From Kitasatospora sp. NBC_01250 (lineage in GTDB: Bacteria; Actinomycetota; Actinomycetes; Streptomycetales; Streptomycetaceae), in contig NZ_CP108476.1 in NCBI RefSeq assembly GCF_036226465.1, positions 124,001-188,000 on the forward strand: a DNA stretch of 64,000 bases, written 5' to 3'. The notes beneath the pieces are model-generated. The model was not told where the DNA came from and made no database searches. It saw only the letters and a program-made list of their open reading frames with translations. Positions 34,595-47,715 of the stretch are shown here, in pieces (the stretch's first letter is position 1; the number at the start of each line of letters is the position of its first letter). Made by a program: the position numbers and the translations under genes.

Positions 34595-35473
34595 CTACGC
34601 GGTCAGGGCGGTGCGTAGCTTGCTCAGCGTGCGGTTGAGAAGCCGGGAGACGTGCATCTGGGAGATGCCGAGTTCCTGGCCGATCTGGGCCTGGGTCAGG
34701 TCGGCGGAGAAGCGGAGCGCGAGGATGCGCCTCTCGCGTGCGGGGAGCTCCGCGATCAGGGGCTTGATGGCCTCCAGGGCCAGCAGTCGCTCGTAGGCGG
34801 GCTCCTCGAAGGCCAGGCTGGCGGCGAGGGCCGGGGCGGTGCTGCTGTCCTCCTCGGAAGCCGGGGCGTCGAGCGAGCGGGCGCTCTGGGCCTGGGAGGC
34901 GGTCAGGCCCTCCAGCACCTCCGCCTCGGTCAGTTCCAGGTGTGCCGCCAGCTCGGCGGCGGTGGGAGCCCGGTCGAGGACCTGTTCCATCGCATCCGAG
35001 GCCTTGGCGAGGGTCAGCCGCAGCTCCTGCAGGCGGCGCGGCACGTGCACCATCCAGGTGGTGTCGCGGAAGAACCGCTTGATCTCGCCGGTGATGGTGG
35101 GGATCGCGAAGGTGGAGAACTCCACCTCGTAGGAGGGGTCGAAGCGGTCGATCGCCTTGATCAGGCCGACGGTGCCCACCTGGAGGATGTCCTCCACCGG
35201 CTCGCGCCGGTGTCCGAACCGGCTCGCGGCGAACCGCACCAGCGTCATGTTCAGCTCGATCAGGGTGCTGCGGATGTAGGAGTACTCCGCGCTCTCCTCT
35301 GCTACCGCGCGCAGCCGGGCGAAGAGGATCCTGGACAGCTCGCGCGCGTCCGCCGGGCAGACCTTCGCCGGGTCCTCAAGATCGACGCCCAGCCCTGCCG
35401 CCACCGACCGGAGCTCGGGAGCACTCGCGATCCGTGCGGTGGTGGGCGCCTCAACTGACACTGTGGCCGGCAT
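34595..35473 (-). CDS. RNA polymerase sigma factor, SigB/SigF/SigG type
   Basis: The 292-residue sigma factor has region 2 (DILQVGTVGLIKAIDRFDPS, YEVEFSTFAIPTITGEIKRF, FRDTTWMVHVPRRLQELR), region 3, and a region 4 helix-turn-helix (LTQAQIGQELGISQMHVSRL). The sequence type (EIKRFFRD...W) is that of actinomycete stress/differentiation sigma factors controlled by anti-sigma kinases and STAS antagonists. GGAG lies near the ATG. It is divergent from the STAS gene at 35,719 and near the RsbW-like kinase at 36,196, a suitable regulatory set. Confidence 0.92.
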   Translation of the reverse strand: MPATVSVEAPTTARIASAPELRSVAAGLGVDLEDPAKVCPADARELSRILFARLRAVAEESAEYSYIRSTLIELNMTLVRFAASRFGHRREPVEDILQVGTVGLIKAIDRFDPSYEVEFSTFAIPTITGEIKRFFRDTTWMVHVPRRLQELRLTLAKASDAMEQVLDRAPTAAELAAHLELTEAEVLEGLTASQAQSARSLDAPASEEDSSTAPALAASLAFEEPAYERLLALEAIKPLIAELPARERRILALRFSADLTQAQIGQELGISQMHVSRLLNRTLSKLRTALTA

Positions 35474-35718
35474 CTCTCTCGCTCCTCGTCGTTGCTGTTC
35501 GAACCTGGTGCTCCAGGCAGACTAACCGCGAACCGGCTGCCCGCGATCCGCCCGCGCAATCCCGTTCCACACCAGATCTCCATTTTCTCCAGGAAACCTT
35601 CACCTTCATGCCGGGTGGTCCCCCGGGACTTCCCAGGGTCCCGACCTCCTCGGTGACCCGGCGGCGTCCCCGTGGCAGACTGTCGCCAGAGCACCCCCGG
35701 CTTGTTCGAAGGAGCACC

Positions 35719-36093
35719 ATGCACAGCAGTGCCGTCGACGGGAGCGGCGACGCGACAACTCGCCTGACGGTGCGGGCACAGACCCGCGATCGGAGCGTCA
35801 TCGTCGCGATGAACGGCGAGTTGGACCTGGACAGCGTCGGTCTGCTGCGCGAGCGACTGCAGGAAGCACTGGCCCAGCCCGCCGCGGACCGCGTCGTGGT
35901 GGACTGCCGGGAGCTGGGATTCTGCGACTCCACCGGCCTCAACTCCCTGCTGGCGGCCCGTCGCGCGGCGCAGGAGGCCGGCCGCCCGCTGATCGTCGTC
36001 GGTCTGCGGCCGGCGGTGGCCCGGGTCTTCCAGGTCACCGGCACCGACGCCGTGTTCGACATCCGGCCCGACGTGGACTCCGCCCTGACGTAG
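35719..36093 (+). CDS. STAS-domain anti-sigma factor antagonist
   Basis: The 124-residue protein is a single STAS domain: VIVAMNGELDLDSVGLLRER, then VVVDCRELGFCDSTGLNSLL with the phosphorylatable Ser71, and GRPLIVVGLRPAVARVFQVT. In RsbV-like cycles the unphosphorylated form binds the anti-sigma kinase and frees sigma. AAGGAG precedes the ATG. It is transcribed divergently from the sigma gene and 102 bp before the kinase gene. Confidence 0.92.
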   Translation: MHSSAVDGSGDATTRLTVRAQTRDRSVIVAMNGELDLDSVGLLRERLQEALAQPAADRVVVDCRELGFCDSTGLNSLLAARRAAQEAGRPLIVVGLRPAVARVFQVTGTDAVFDIRPDVDSALT

Positions 36094-36195
36094 ACGCCAG
36101 GTGTGCCACCCTGTCCGGCGGGCAGCCGAGTACCCAGCAACGCACTCGAATCCCGCTGTTCACATCGCCTATTCGCATCGTCAGAGTGAGGAAAG

Positions 36196-36666
36196 ATGAG
36201 CGCGACCGATTCCCGGACCACCGGCCGGCCGGTGCTGCCCTCGCTGCCCGCTCACGGCCAGGTGCGCCGACTCGCTCTGACCGGCACCGCCGGCGTCGTG
36301 GGCCGCTGCCGCGACCACACCCGCCAGGCGCTGCTCGACTGGGGCTGGCTGCCCACCGACGACCCGGACCAGCAGGCGCGTGCGGACGACATCCTGCTGC
36401 TCGTCTCCGAACTGGTCACCAACGCCTGCCGCCACGCCAACGGCCCCGACCAGCTGATCCTGCACGCCACCGGGCGGCAGCTGCGGATCGACGTGCTGGA
36501 CGGAGTGGCCGCGCCCCCGCAGCGCCGTGTGCCGCACCGCCCGGGCCAGCCGGGCGGGCACGGCCTGCACACCGTCGCCCTCCTCGCCAGCCGCTGGGGC
36601 ACCACGGCGCGCAGCGACGGCCCCGGCAAGTCCGTCTGGATCGAGATCGACCTCCCGGCAGGCTGA
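36196..36666 (+). CDS. RsbW-like ATP-binding anti-sigma kinase
   Basis: A 156-residue HATPase_c protein: N-box LLLVSELVTNACRHANGP, G1 box LRIDVLDGVAAPPQRR (D present), and G2-like GQPGGHGLHTVALLASRWG, ending KSVWIEIDLP. These resemble Streptomyces RsbW-type regulators that phosphorylate STAS antagonists or bind sigma factors. GAGGAAAG precedes the ATG. Location after the STAS gene and beside the sigma gene supports a partner-switch role; pairing is inferred. Confidence 0.88.
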   Translation: MSATDSRTTGRPVLPSLPAHGQVRRLALTGTAGVVGRCRDHTRQALLDWGWLPTDDPDQQARADDILLLVSELVTNACRHANGPDQLILHATGRQLRIDVLDGVAAPPQRRVPHRPGQPGGHGLHTVALLASRWGTTARSDGPGKSVWIEIDLPAG

Positions 36667-36844
36667 ACCGTCGACGACCGGCCTCCGGAGCGCGGGAGCG
36701 GTCGGCCCTCCCGTCGGCCGCCCTCCGATGCGCCGGGGGAACCGGCGCCGCGTTCGGGCGTTCGGCAGGGGGTTCGCGGGGAAGACGGTCACCGGCGGCC
36801 CGCACGGCTGCCGACGGTCGAAGGTCGAAGGTCGAGGAGGGGCT

Positions 36845-37975
36845 GTGGAGCCGGACGCGCCCGCGGCGAAAGCCACGCATGATCTGCCACCGGCCAGGCG
36901 CGGCGGCGGACCGCGCACCCGGATTCCGAACCCGCAGCGCCGGCCGCCCCTGGTGAGGTCCTGGTTCGGCGCGGGTTTCGCACTCAGTGTGGGAGCGCTG
37001 CTCGCCTGGCACGTGGTGGACGCGGTCGTCCAACTCACCTCGCTCCTGACGCTTCTGCTGCTCGCCGTGTTCATCGCGGTCAGCCTGGAGCCGGTGGTCG
37101 CGTGGCTGGTCCGCCGGGGCCTGCGGCGGGCCTGGTCGGTAGCGGTGGTCGTGTCTGCCCTGGTCGTCGGCCTGACCGGCCTTCTCGCGATCGTCATCCC
37201 GCCGGTCAGTGACGAAACGACCGCACTGGTCAACGCGGTCCCGGGCTGGTTGCAACAGTTGCACGACCACCAGTCGACGCTCGGGCGACTCGAGGACCAC
37301 TATCACGTGGTCGAGAGGGTGAAGGCGCAGCTCGGCTCCGCCGGCTCGTCCTCCGGAGTGCTGGGCGGCGTCCTCGGCGCGGGTCAGCTCCTGCTGAACA
37401 CCGTGACAGCGACCGTGATCGTCATGAGCGTCTCCCTCTACGTCATGGCCGCTCTGCCGGACATCAAGGCGTTCTGCTACCGCTTCGTCCCGCGCAGCCG
37501 CCGCAACCGTGTCGAGGTGATCACCGAGGAGATCCTCAACCGGACCGGCCGGTACATGCTCGGCAACGTGCTGACCTCCGCGATCGCCGGGCTGGCGACC
37601 TTCGTCTGGTGCCTTGCCACCGGGGTTCCCTACGCGGGTGCCCTCGGGGTCTTCGTCGCCTTGATGGACCTGGTCCCCATGGTCGGCTCGACGATCGGAG
37701 GAATCGTCGTCAGCCTCGTCGCCCTGTCGGTCTCACTGCCGACCGCCATCGCCACCGCCGGCTTCTACATCGCCTTCCGCCTCCTCGAGGACTACCTGAT
37801 CATGCCCAGGGCCATGAAGTTCGCGGTGGACGTCCATCCGATCGTCACCGTGGTCGCGGTCCTGCTCGGAGGCGCACTGCTCGGCCTGGTCGGCGCGCTG
37901 GTCGCGGTCCCGGCCGCGATCGCGCTCGGCCTCGTCCTCGATGCGTACGTCTTCCCTCGCACGGACAGCACCTGA
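36845..37975 (+). CDS. AI-2E-family (UPF0118) transporter-like membrane protein
   Basis: About 376 residues from GTG 36845 (preceded by GAGGAGGGG). A polar ~40-residue N-terminus precedes membrane helices arranged 3 + long extracytoplasmic loop + 4-5: VGALLAWHVVDAVVQLTSLL, LLLLAVFIAVSLEPVVAWLV, then the family signature GALGVFVALMDLVPMVGSTI and the C-terminal PAAIALGLVLDAYVFP. Members include TqsA and Na+/H+ antiporter-like proteins; substrate unknown. The short gap before it holds a threefold heptamer repeat (36,813-36,838). Confidence 0.85.
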   Translation: MEPDAPAAKATHDLPPARRGGGPRTRIPNPQRRPPLVRSWFGAGFALSVGALLAWHVVDAVVQLTSLLTLLLLAVFIAVSLEPVVAWLVRRGLRRAWSVAVVVSALVVGLTGLLAIVIPPVSDETTALVNAVPGWLQQLHDHQSTLGRLEDHYHVVERVKAQLGSAGSSSGVLGGVLGAGQLLLNTVTATVIVMSVSLYVMAALPDIKAFCYRFVPRSRRNRVEVITEEILNRTGRYMLGNVLTSAIAGLATFVWCLATGVPYAGALGVFVALMDLVPMVGSTIGGIVVSLVALSVSLPTAIATAGFYIAFRLLEDYLIMPRAMKFAVDVHPIVTVVAVLLGGALLGLVGALVAVPAAIALGLVLDAYVFPRTDST

Positions 37976-38169
37976 CATTCACCCGACGAGCGCGCTGTCC
38001 AGCGCCAGCCGCTATACCCATGTATTCGTCTCCGAGCCGGTTCGGCAGGGAACGGACTGGGCTCTCGTGAACGCGCAGGGCACTCAGGTCGATTGACGTC
38101 ACCGCCCCGGGGCGACGGCGGGAAGGCCGACCCCGGCCGGCCGGCACCTGCGGTTCACGGTGCCGGGGT

Positions 38170-38545
38170 CCATCGCTGCTGCCGGCTCGGCGCGTTCGCC
38201 GGCAGCCGGGAGGCGACCTCCTGGTATGTGCCGTCCAGCAGCGCGGCATACGCCGACAGGTGCTCACCCGCACCTTCCGGCAGGCCATCGCCCGCCACGC
38301 CTCGTCCGAGTCCGCGTCCGAGTCCAGCGGCGGTGTCAGCTCGAACAGCGCGGAGATCGCGGCGGCCGGCTCCTCGCGGGGGACGACCGCCTCGATCTGC
38401 TCCCACATCGCGTCCAGGGTGGCCACCTTCGGCGCTGTGGTCGGCTGCACCGCGAAGCCGAGCCGGTTGTGGGGCCGCCTCTTGGACTCGATGAGCTCCC
38501 GGCCCGCGTCCACCAGGAAAAATCGCTCCAGCTCAGTGCGGGGCG
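38170..38545 (-). mobile_element. Tn3-family transposase remnant (second)
   Basis: Minus-strand translation reads LERFFLVDAGRELIESKRRP, HNRLGFAVQ (the Tn3 N-terminal DUF4158 start), then jumps to a distant internal segment KVATLDAMWEQIEAVVPREE and, in another frame, LSAYAALLDGTYQEVASRLP. Internal deletion plus a frameshift make it inert. It is a different portion from the Tn3 remnant at 30,025-30,711 and the two may or may not derive from one element. Confidence 0.65.
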
Positions 38546-38680
38546 GCGCCCCGCGACACCCCGTCGCCCGTGCTTCCGGGGCCGAATACGGCGATGCCGG
38601 CTGTCGGACCTCGTGCGGTCACGACAACCGGCATCCGTCACAGCCGCGCCGCAGCAGCCGGCTCGGCCGTCCTCTGACGG

Positions 38681-38854
38681 TCAGCGTCGGAAGGCGTCCT
38701 TGACGTGCTCGCCGGCCTGCTTGACATCACCCTTGACCCGGTCGGCCTTGCCCTCGGCCTCAAGCCGCTCGTTACCGAGCGCCTTGCCGACGGTCTCCTC
38801 GACCATGCCCTTGATCTTCTCGCCGGTGTTCTCGATCTTGTCGCCCAAGCTCAT
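38681..38854 (-). CDS. CsbD family general stress protein
   Basis: 57 residues, MSLGDKIENTGEKIKGMVEE ... GNERLEAEGKADRVKGDVKQ ... DAFRR. It is the paralogue of the protein at 5,699-5,872, with the same length and KADxxKGDxKQAGEHxKDA core. GAGGAG precedes the ATG. It is divergent, by 134 bp, from the small hydrophobic gene at 38,989, suggesting a shared stress-inducible control region. Confidence 0.93.
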   Translation of the reverse strand: MSLGDKIENTGEKIKGMVEETVGKALGNERLEAEGKADRVKGDVKQAGEHVKDAFRR

Positions 38855-38988
38855 CGCACTCTCCTCACCGTCGGCGCGCCGTGCTACCTGACGTCGGGTC
38901 GCTTGCCCGCCCTCCGCTGGAAGATTCCTACGAATATGGTCGCCAGGCCAGGGCATCCGGTCTCTCGACACTGACACTGGAGGTCACC

Positions 38989-39159
38989 ATGGTTCCCCTT
39001 CTGCTCGTACTGCTGCTGGCGCTGCTTCTCTTCGGTATCGGGTTCGCGGTGAAGATCCTCTGGTGGGTCGCCGTCGTCGTGCTGGTGGTCTGGCTCGCGG
39101 GGTTCATCGCTCGCGGCACGCACCCCTCCGGCCGCCGCCACCGCTGGTACCGCTGGTAG
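38989..39159 (+). CDS. small hydrophobic membrane protein (LWW...WYRW type)
   Basis: The 56-residue paralogue of the protein at 10,066-10,236: two hydrophobic helices (VPLLLVLLLALLLFGIGFAV, LWWVAVVVLVVWLAGFIARG) and a basic tail ending RHRWYRW. GGAGG is upstream of the ATG. It is divergent from the second CsbD gene and followed by a strong terminator. Confidence 0.85.
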   Translation: MVPLLLVLLLALLLFGIGFAVKILWWVAVVVLVVWLAGFIARGTHPSGRRHRWYRW

Positions 39160-39179
39160 GAGCGGCCGGGGCCGGACCC

Positions 39180-39215
39180 GAGGCGGGGTGCACGCGACAG
39201 CGTGCACCCCGCCTC
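39180..39215. terminator. 16-bp bidirectional hairpin terminator
   Basis: Perfect arms 39180-39195 and 39200-39215 with a 4-nt loop, between the convergent small hydrophobic gene (stop 39159) and the phosphatase gene (stop 39227). Confidence 0.85.
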
Positions 39216-39226
39216 GGCACGCGCGG

Positions 39227-41767
39227 TCAGCAGACCCTGACCCCGATGAGGCAGGTGTCGTCGTCGGTGTCCGCGTTGGTGTACCGCAGCAGGTGGTCGA
39301 GGCGGTGCTCGAGGTCGGTCGGCTCGCCGACGGGGCCGGGCAGCGGGGCGCCTGCGACGGCGAGCAGGTCGTCGAGGGACTCCCCCACCGAGCGGTCCCG
39401 GCGCTCGATCAGGCCGTCGGTGTACATCATCAGTGTGTCGCCGGCCTTCAGCTGGGCCTGGCCCTCTTCGTAGTCGGCCTGGTCGATGGCGCCGAGCAGG
39501 ATGCCGCGGAGGTCGGGCAGCGTGGTCGCGTGGCCGTCGCGCAGCAGGACGGGTGGGAGGTGGCCGGCCCGGGCCCACCGGAGCCGGCGAGTCCGGGGTT
39601 CGTAGAGTCCGCAGATGGCGGTGGCGGTGACGCTGTCGGTCAGGTGGTGGGTGACGGTGTTGAGCCACGCCAGCAGTTGGGCCGGGCCCGCGCCGGTGGC
39701 GGCCAGGCCGCGCAGGGCGTTGCGCAGGGCGACCATGCCGGTGGCCGCCTGGATGCCGTGGCCGGCCACGTCGCCGACGCACAGCAGCACCTGGCCGTTG
39801 GGGAGCGCCACCGTGTCGTACCAGTCGCCGCCGACCAGGTGGTCCTTCTCCGCGGGACGGTAGCGGACGGCGACGCGCAGGTCGTGCAGGTCCAGCGGGC
39901 CGCGGCTGGGCGGCATGATGGCGTGCTGGAGCTGGAGGGCGAGGCGGGTGCGCTCGGCGGCCTGCTGCTCGCTCTGCGCGAGCTGGTCGCGGGTGGCGGC
40001 GAGGGCAACCTCGGTCCAGTGCTGCGCGGAGACATCCTGGTAGGCGCCGCGGACGGAGGTGATCCGGGAGTCGTCGTCCAGGACCGGTTCGGCGACGACC
40101 CGGATGTGGCGGGCTATGCCGTCGGGGCGCTGGAGCCGGAACGCGGTCGAGGCGGGGCGCTGATGGTGCAGCAGGGTGCGCAGGAAGCGGCCGATCGCGT
40201 GTTCGTCGTCCGGGTGGGCGCAGGCGGGCAGTTGCTCCAAGGCGATGGGCTTGGCCGTGGGCGGCAGGCCGTGCAGCTCGAAGAGGGTGTCGTTCCAGGC
40301 GATCTCCTGGGTGAGCAGGTTCTCCTCGAAGCCGCCGATCCGGCCCAGGCGTTGGGCGTGCTGCAGGAGGCTGGCCACCTTGGGCATGCCGTCCTCCAGT
40401 TTCCAGATCACCACGACGTCGTTGCCCGACCGGCTGATGCTCACCTTGGCCTGGGTCGTCAGCGCTACGCCGTCGACCAGCGCCGCGAGCCGCATCCGGT
40501 CCGCCCGGAACGGCTCACCGCTGGCGAGGACGTGTTCGACCTTCTCGTACAGACCGCCGGGTTCGGCGGCCAGCGGGTAGGCGTTCAACAGGCGGGCGCC
40601 GGCGATGGTGTTGCGCGGGCGTCCGGCGAAGTCCACGAACCTGGGATTGACGTGTCGGATCACGAAGTCGACCGGGATCTGCGACTCGTCGAGGACTGCC
40701 TGCAGCACCAGGCACGGGTCGTCGATCCCGTCGATGAGTTCGAGCAGTTCGGCGAGTCGGGGATCCGCGACCGGATCCGCCGCGGCGCCGGCGGACGTGG
40801 GCACGGCCTCCAGCGTGGTGGCGCACAGGGTGGCGAGTGCCTCGAACTGCCTCTGCAGCGACTGCGGTTGAGGGGGAAGTGGGCCGGCCCAGCAGATCTC
40901 CAGCACGCCCGTGATCCGCCCACCGGTGCCGGTGGGGACGGCGAGGCGGCCACCGGTCACCTCACGCTGCCCGATCGAGGGCAGGCCGGCGTCCGCGAGG
41001 ACGTCGTAGGCCGTGGTGGTCCGGTTGTCCAGGGCCTGGCGAGCCGGAGTGGGGACGCCCGGTGGCACGTGCCGCCACCGGTTCGGTTCCTCCTCGCCGA
41101 AGCCTGCGCTGCCGACCAGCGTCAGGGACTGGTCGGCGTGGGCGGCCCAGATGGCGACGGCCTTGGCGTCGAGCGGCCTCAACGCGTGTTCCAGGATCGA
41201 ATGCGCCACGGCCCGGGCGTCACCGCCCGACGCGGCGCCCGCCTCGGCACTGCGCAGCCGCACTCCCACCGAGAGGGACGAGGCGTCGGACGTCGCGGCG
41301 ACGAAATCCCGGGCGATGTCGGCGATCCGGTCGCGCGAGGCCTGGTTGACCAGGTCGGCGGCCAGCTCGAGGGGCACCACGCCCGCCTGGTCGGCCAGGC
41401 CCCTCAGCTGCCCGGCCGCCTCCGTCGGGCTGCAGCCCAGCCGTTCGACCAGGATCCCCTTGGCCAGGTCGATCAGCGCCCGGCCGTCCGCCTCGGCGTG
41501 CGCCTGCCGGAGTTCGCGGCGCAGCCGATCGACGGCGTCCGCCAACCGTCCCACGGCCGCGGAGGCGGGCAAGGTGCCCCGCTGCGCCGTGGCGGCCTCG
41601 GCCGGCGCGGTGGCGGCAGCCGCCTCACCGGGGTACTGCCACTCTTCGGTGGCCGGCGCTCCCGCCTGCGCCGTCGAGGAGACCGGTTGCGTGGAGAGGA
41701 CCCGCCCGCTCACCTCACGCATGGTCTGGCGTTCCGTTTCCCCGGGCTGTTGGGGGCTGGGCACCAT
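39227..41767 (-). CDS. ANTAR-GAF-PAS-PP2C (SpoIIE-type) phosphatase
   Basis: An 846-residue soluble sensor phosphatase. A disordered N-terminus is followed by an ANTAR-like three-helix segment (about 85-143, LIDLAKGILVERLGCSPTEA), a GAF domain (about 150-320), two PAS-like regions (about 340-440 and 455-560, with HPDDEHAIGRFLRTL) and a C-terminal PP2C/SpoIIE domain (about 620-845) with VGGDWYDTVALPNG, CVGDVAGHGIQAA and DTDDDTCLIGVRV metal-binding Asp residues. Such proteins dephosphorylate STAS antagonists. GAGGAG precedes the ATG. It lies 45 bp after the hybrid kinase on the same strand, so the pair is probably an operon. Confidence 0.88.
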   Translation of the reverse strand: MVPSPQQPGETERQTMREVSGRVLSTQPVSSTAQAGAPATEEWQYPGEAAAATAPAEAATAQRGTLPASAAVGRLADAVDRLRRELRQAHAEADGRALIDLAKGILVERLGCSPTEAAGQLRGLADQAGVVPLELAADLVNQASRDRIADIARDFVAATSDASSLSVGVRLRSAEAGAASGGDARAVAHSILEHALRPLDAKAVAIWAAHADQSLTLVGSAGFGEEEPNRWRHVPPGVPTPARQALDNRTTTAYDVLADAGLPSIGQREVTGGRLAVPTGTGGRITGVLEICWAGPLPPQPQSLQRQFEALATLCATTLEAVPTSAGAAADPVADPRLAELLELIDGIDDPCLVLQAVLDESQIPVDFVIRHVNPRFVDFAGRPRNTIAGARLLNAYPLAAEPGGLYEKVEHVLASGEPFRADRMRLAALVDGVALTTQAKVSISRSGNDVVVIWKLEDGMPKVASLLQHAQRLGRIGGFEENLLTQEIAWNDTLFELHGLPPTAKPIALEQLPACAHPDDEHAIGRFLRTLLHHQRPASTAFRLQRPDGIARHIRVVAEPVLDDDSRITSVRGAYQDVSAQHWTEVALAATRDQLAQSEQQAAERTRLALQLQHAIMPPSRGPLDLHDLRVAVRYRPAEKDHLVGGDWYDTVALPNGQVLLCVGDVAGHGIQAATGMVALRNALRGLAATGAGPAQLLAWLNTVTHHLTDSVTATAICGLYEPRTRRLRWARAGHLPPVLLRDGHATTLPDLRGILLGAIDQADYEEGQAQLKAGDTLMMYTDGLIERRDRSVGESLDDLLAVAGAPLPGPVGEPTDLEHRLDHLLRYTNADTDDDTCLIGVRVC

Positions 41768-41812
41768 GGTGGCTCCTCACGCTGGTGGCGGCTGGTGGAC
41801 CTCGGGCGGCGG

Positions 41813-46405
<4,593 letters not shown>

Positions 46406-46757
46406 CGAGAGTCGCCTCCGTAGAACGCCTGGGCCCTTCGGCTGTCTGACAGGTCACCCCGTGCGGCGCCCATCGCATCGTCGCGACGGCCGCCCCCGCG
46501 CCTCCCGGCACGTCAACACACCGCCAGGAGGCTACCCCACGGCTTGGGCAGGCACAGACCACTGAGCCGAAACGGTTCCCATCACCAGCGGAAACCGGCG
46601 TCAGAGCTGCCCGCCGCAAGAGATGCACCAAGGCCGATCAGTACGTGGCTCACCTGTGGCGGACATCACAAGGACCGGGAGGCTGCCCGCCCGCTGCCGT
46701 CCCCCGGCCCTCGGTGGGGCGCGCACCGACAACGCGCGGGCATGTGCACCGCCTCGC
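46406..46757. other. intergenic, no gene seen
   Basis: 352 bp upstream of the hybrid kinase. It should carry the kinase/phosphatase promoter. No convincing frame or hairpin was noticed. Confidence 0.4.
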
Positions 46758-47237
46758 TCACTCCGCCCCGGTGGTCCCTGTCGTCAAGGTGCTCTCCTCG
46801 ACGGCTTCCGCAGCCTCGATGCCTCGGGCGGAAACCGCAGCCACCGCCTCGCTCGGCTGCTGCGCCGCCTCGGAACGGTCGACCGGCGTCGGGAACCATC
46901 GCTCGGCCCCGCCGGCCACCCGCCACCGCCAGGCCAGTGCGGTCAACCCGAGGAGACCCGCGCAGGCGATCACCACCGCGCGGAGTCGACTTGCCCTGGC
47001 GGGCGCAGCCGTGAGTGTCCCGTGCCACGGCATGCGTCGACGAGGGCGCCGCGCACGGTCCGTCACATGCCGGGCAGCGGAACTCCAGTCGGCCGCTGCT
47101 GCCTCGACCCGAGGTGACAGGCGGCGCAGTGCCTGCTCGCCGGATCGAGTCGTGGCCCGCTTGGCGCGTGCCGCGTCCACGGCCAGGGACCTGCCGGTCT
47201 CCGCCGCGAGGTGGTGCAACGAATGTGTGCGGTTCAT
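46758..47237 (-). CDS. hypothetical protein with one membrane helix
   Basis: A 159-residue protein from ATG 47237 with an Arg/Ala-rich N-terminal half (HHLAAETGRSLAVDAARAKR), one hydrophobic segment (LRAVVIACAGLLGLTALAW, about residues 86-104) and an acidic C-terminal tail rich in Ala/Glu/Thr. GGAAAGGG is upstream at a somewhat long spacing. I do not recognise a family. The basic-helix-acidic arrangement suggests a cytoplasmic N-terminus and an exposed acidic tail. Confidence 0.55.
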   Translation of the reverse strand: MNRTHSLHHLAAETGRSLAVDAARAKRATTRSGEQALRRLSPRVEAAAADWSSAARHVTDRARRPRRRMPWHGTLTAAPARASRLRAVVIACAGLLGLTALAWRWRVAGGAERWFPTPVDRSEAAQQPSEAVAAVSARGIEAAEAVEESTLTTGTTGAE

Positions 47238-47715
47238 GTAGTCCGCCCTTTCCTGGTGGCTGAAGACTTGCAGACTCATCGGGCCACGGAATCCGCCGCC
47301 GGGGGCTGGGCTTCGTCCGGCACCCGGCCGGCCGCCGTTCTCGCGTCCATGACGCCCTGGACCCTGGTCTTCGGGTCAGGCTGCTCGGCTTCCCCGCTCC
47401 GGGAGCTTCACACCAGCGCAGCGGTGCGCCGGTGTTGCCGATCCGACCGAAGGCGTAGGCATGGCTCCGCGTGGTCGGGGCAGACGAAGGCGACCCCGCC
47501 AGGCTGTCCCACGGCCGCTCCCTCCTCCTGGTCCCGGTGGCAGCGAACGTGGCGGCAGGTCCGTGACAGGATGTCAGCGACCCGGCTTGGAAGCCGTTCC
47601 TCCGGCGCGAAGGCTCACCCAGGCGACCCTTCAGGCCCGAGCCCCGCCGTACCGTGGCCCGGGGCCGGGCAAAGCTCTACCGTCGGGGGCGGAACGGGGA
47701 TGGCAGACTGTGGGC
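47238..47715. other. divergent intergenic region
   Basis: 478 bp between the minus-strand hypothetical gene and the RsbQ-like operon. Open frames are short or low-complexity; no gene recognised. It should include both promoters. Confidence 0.4.

Noticed and set aside
35480..35530. A GTTCGAACC-type sequence suggesting a tRNA T-loop
   Set aside because: No acceptor, D- or anticodon stems can be formed around it.
36813..36838. Threefold GGTCGAA-like heptamer repeat before the AI-2E-family gene
   Set aside because: Too short and in a GC-rich gap; it overlaps the ribosome-binding region and could be chance.
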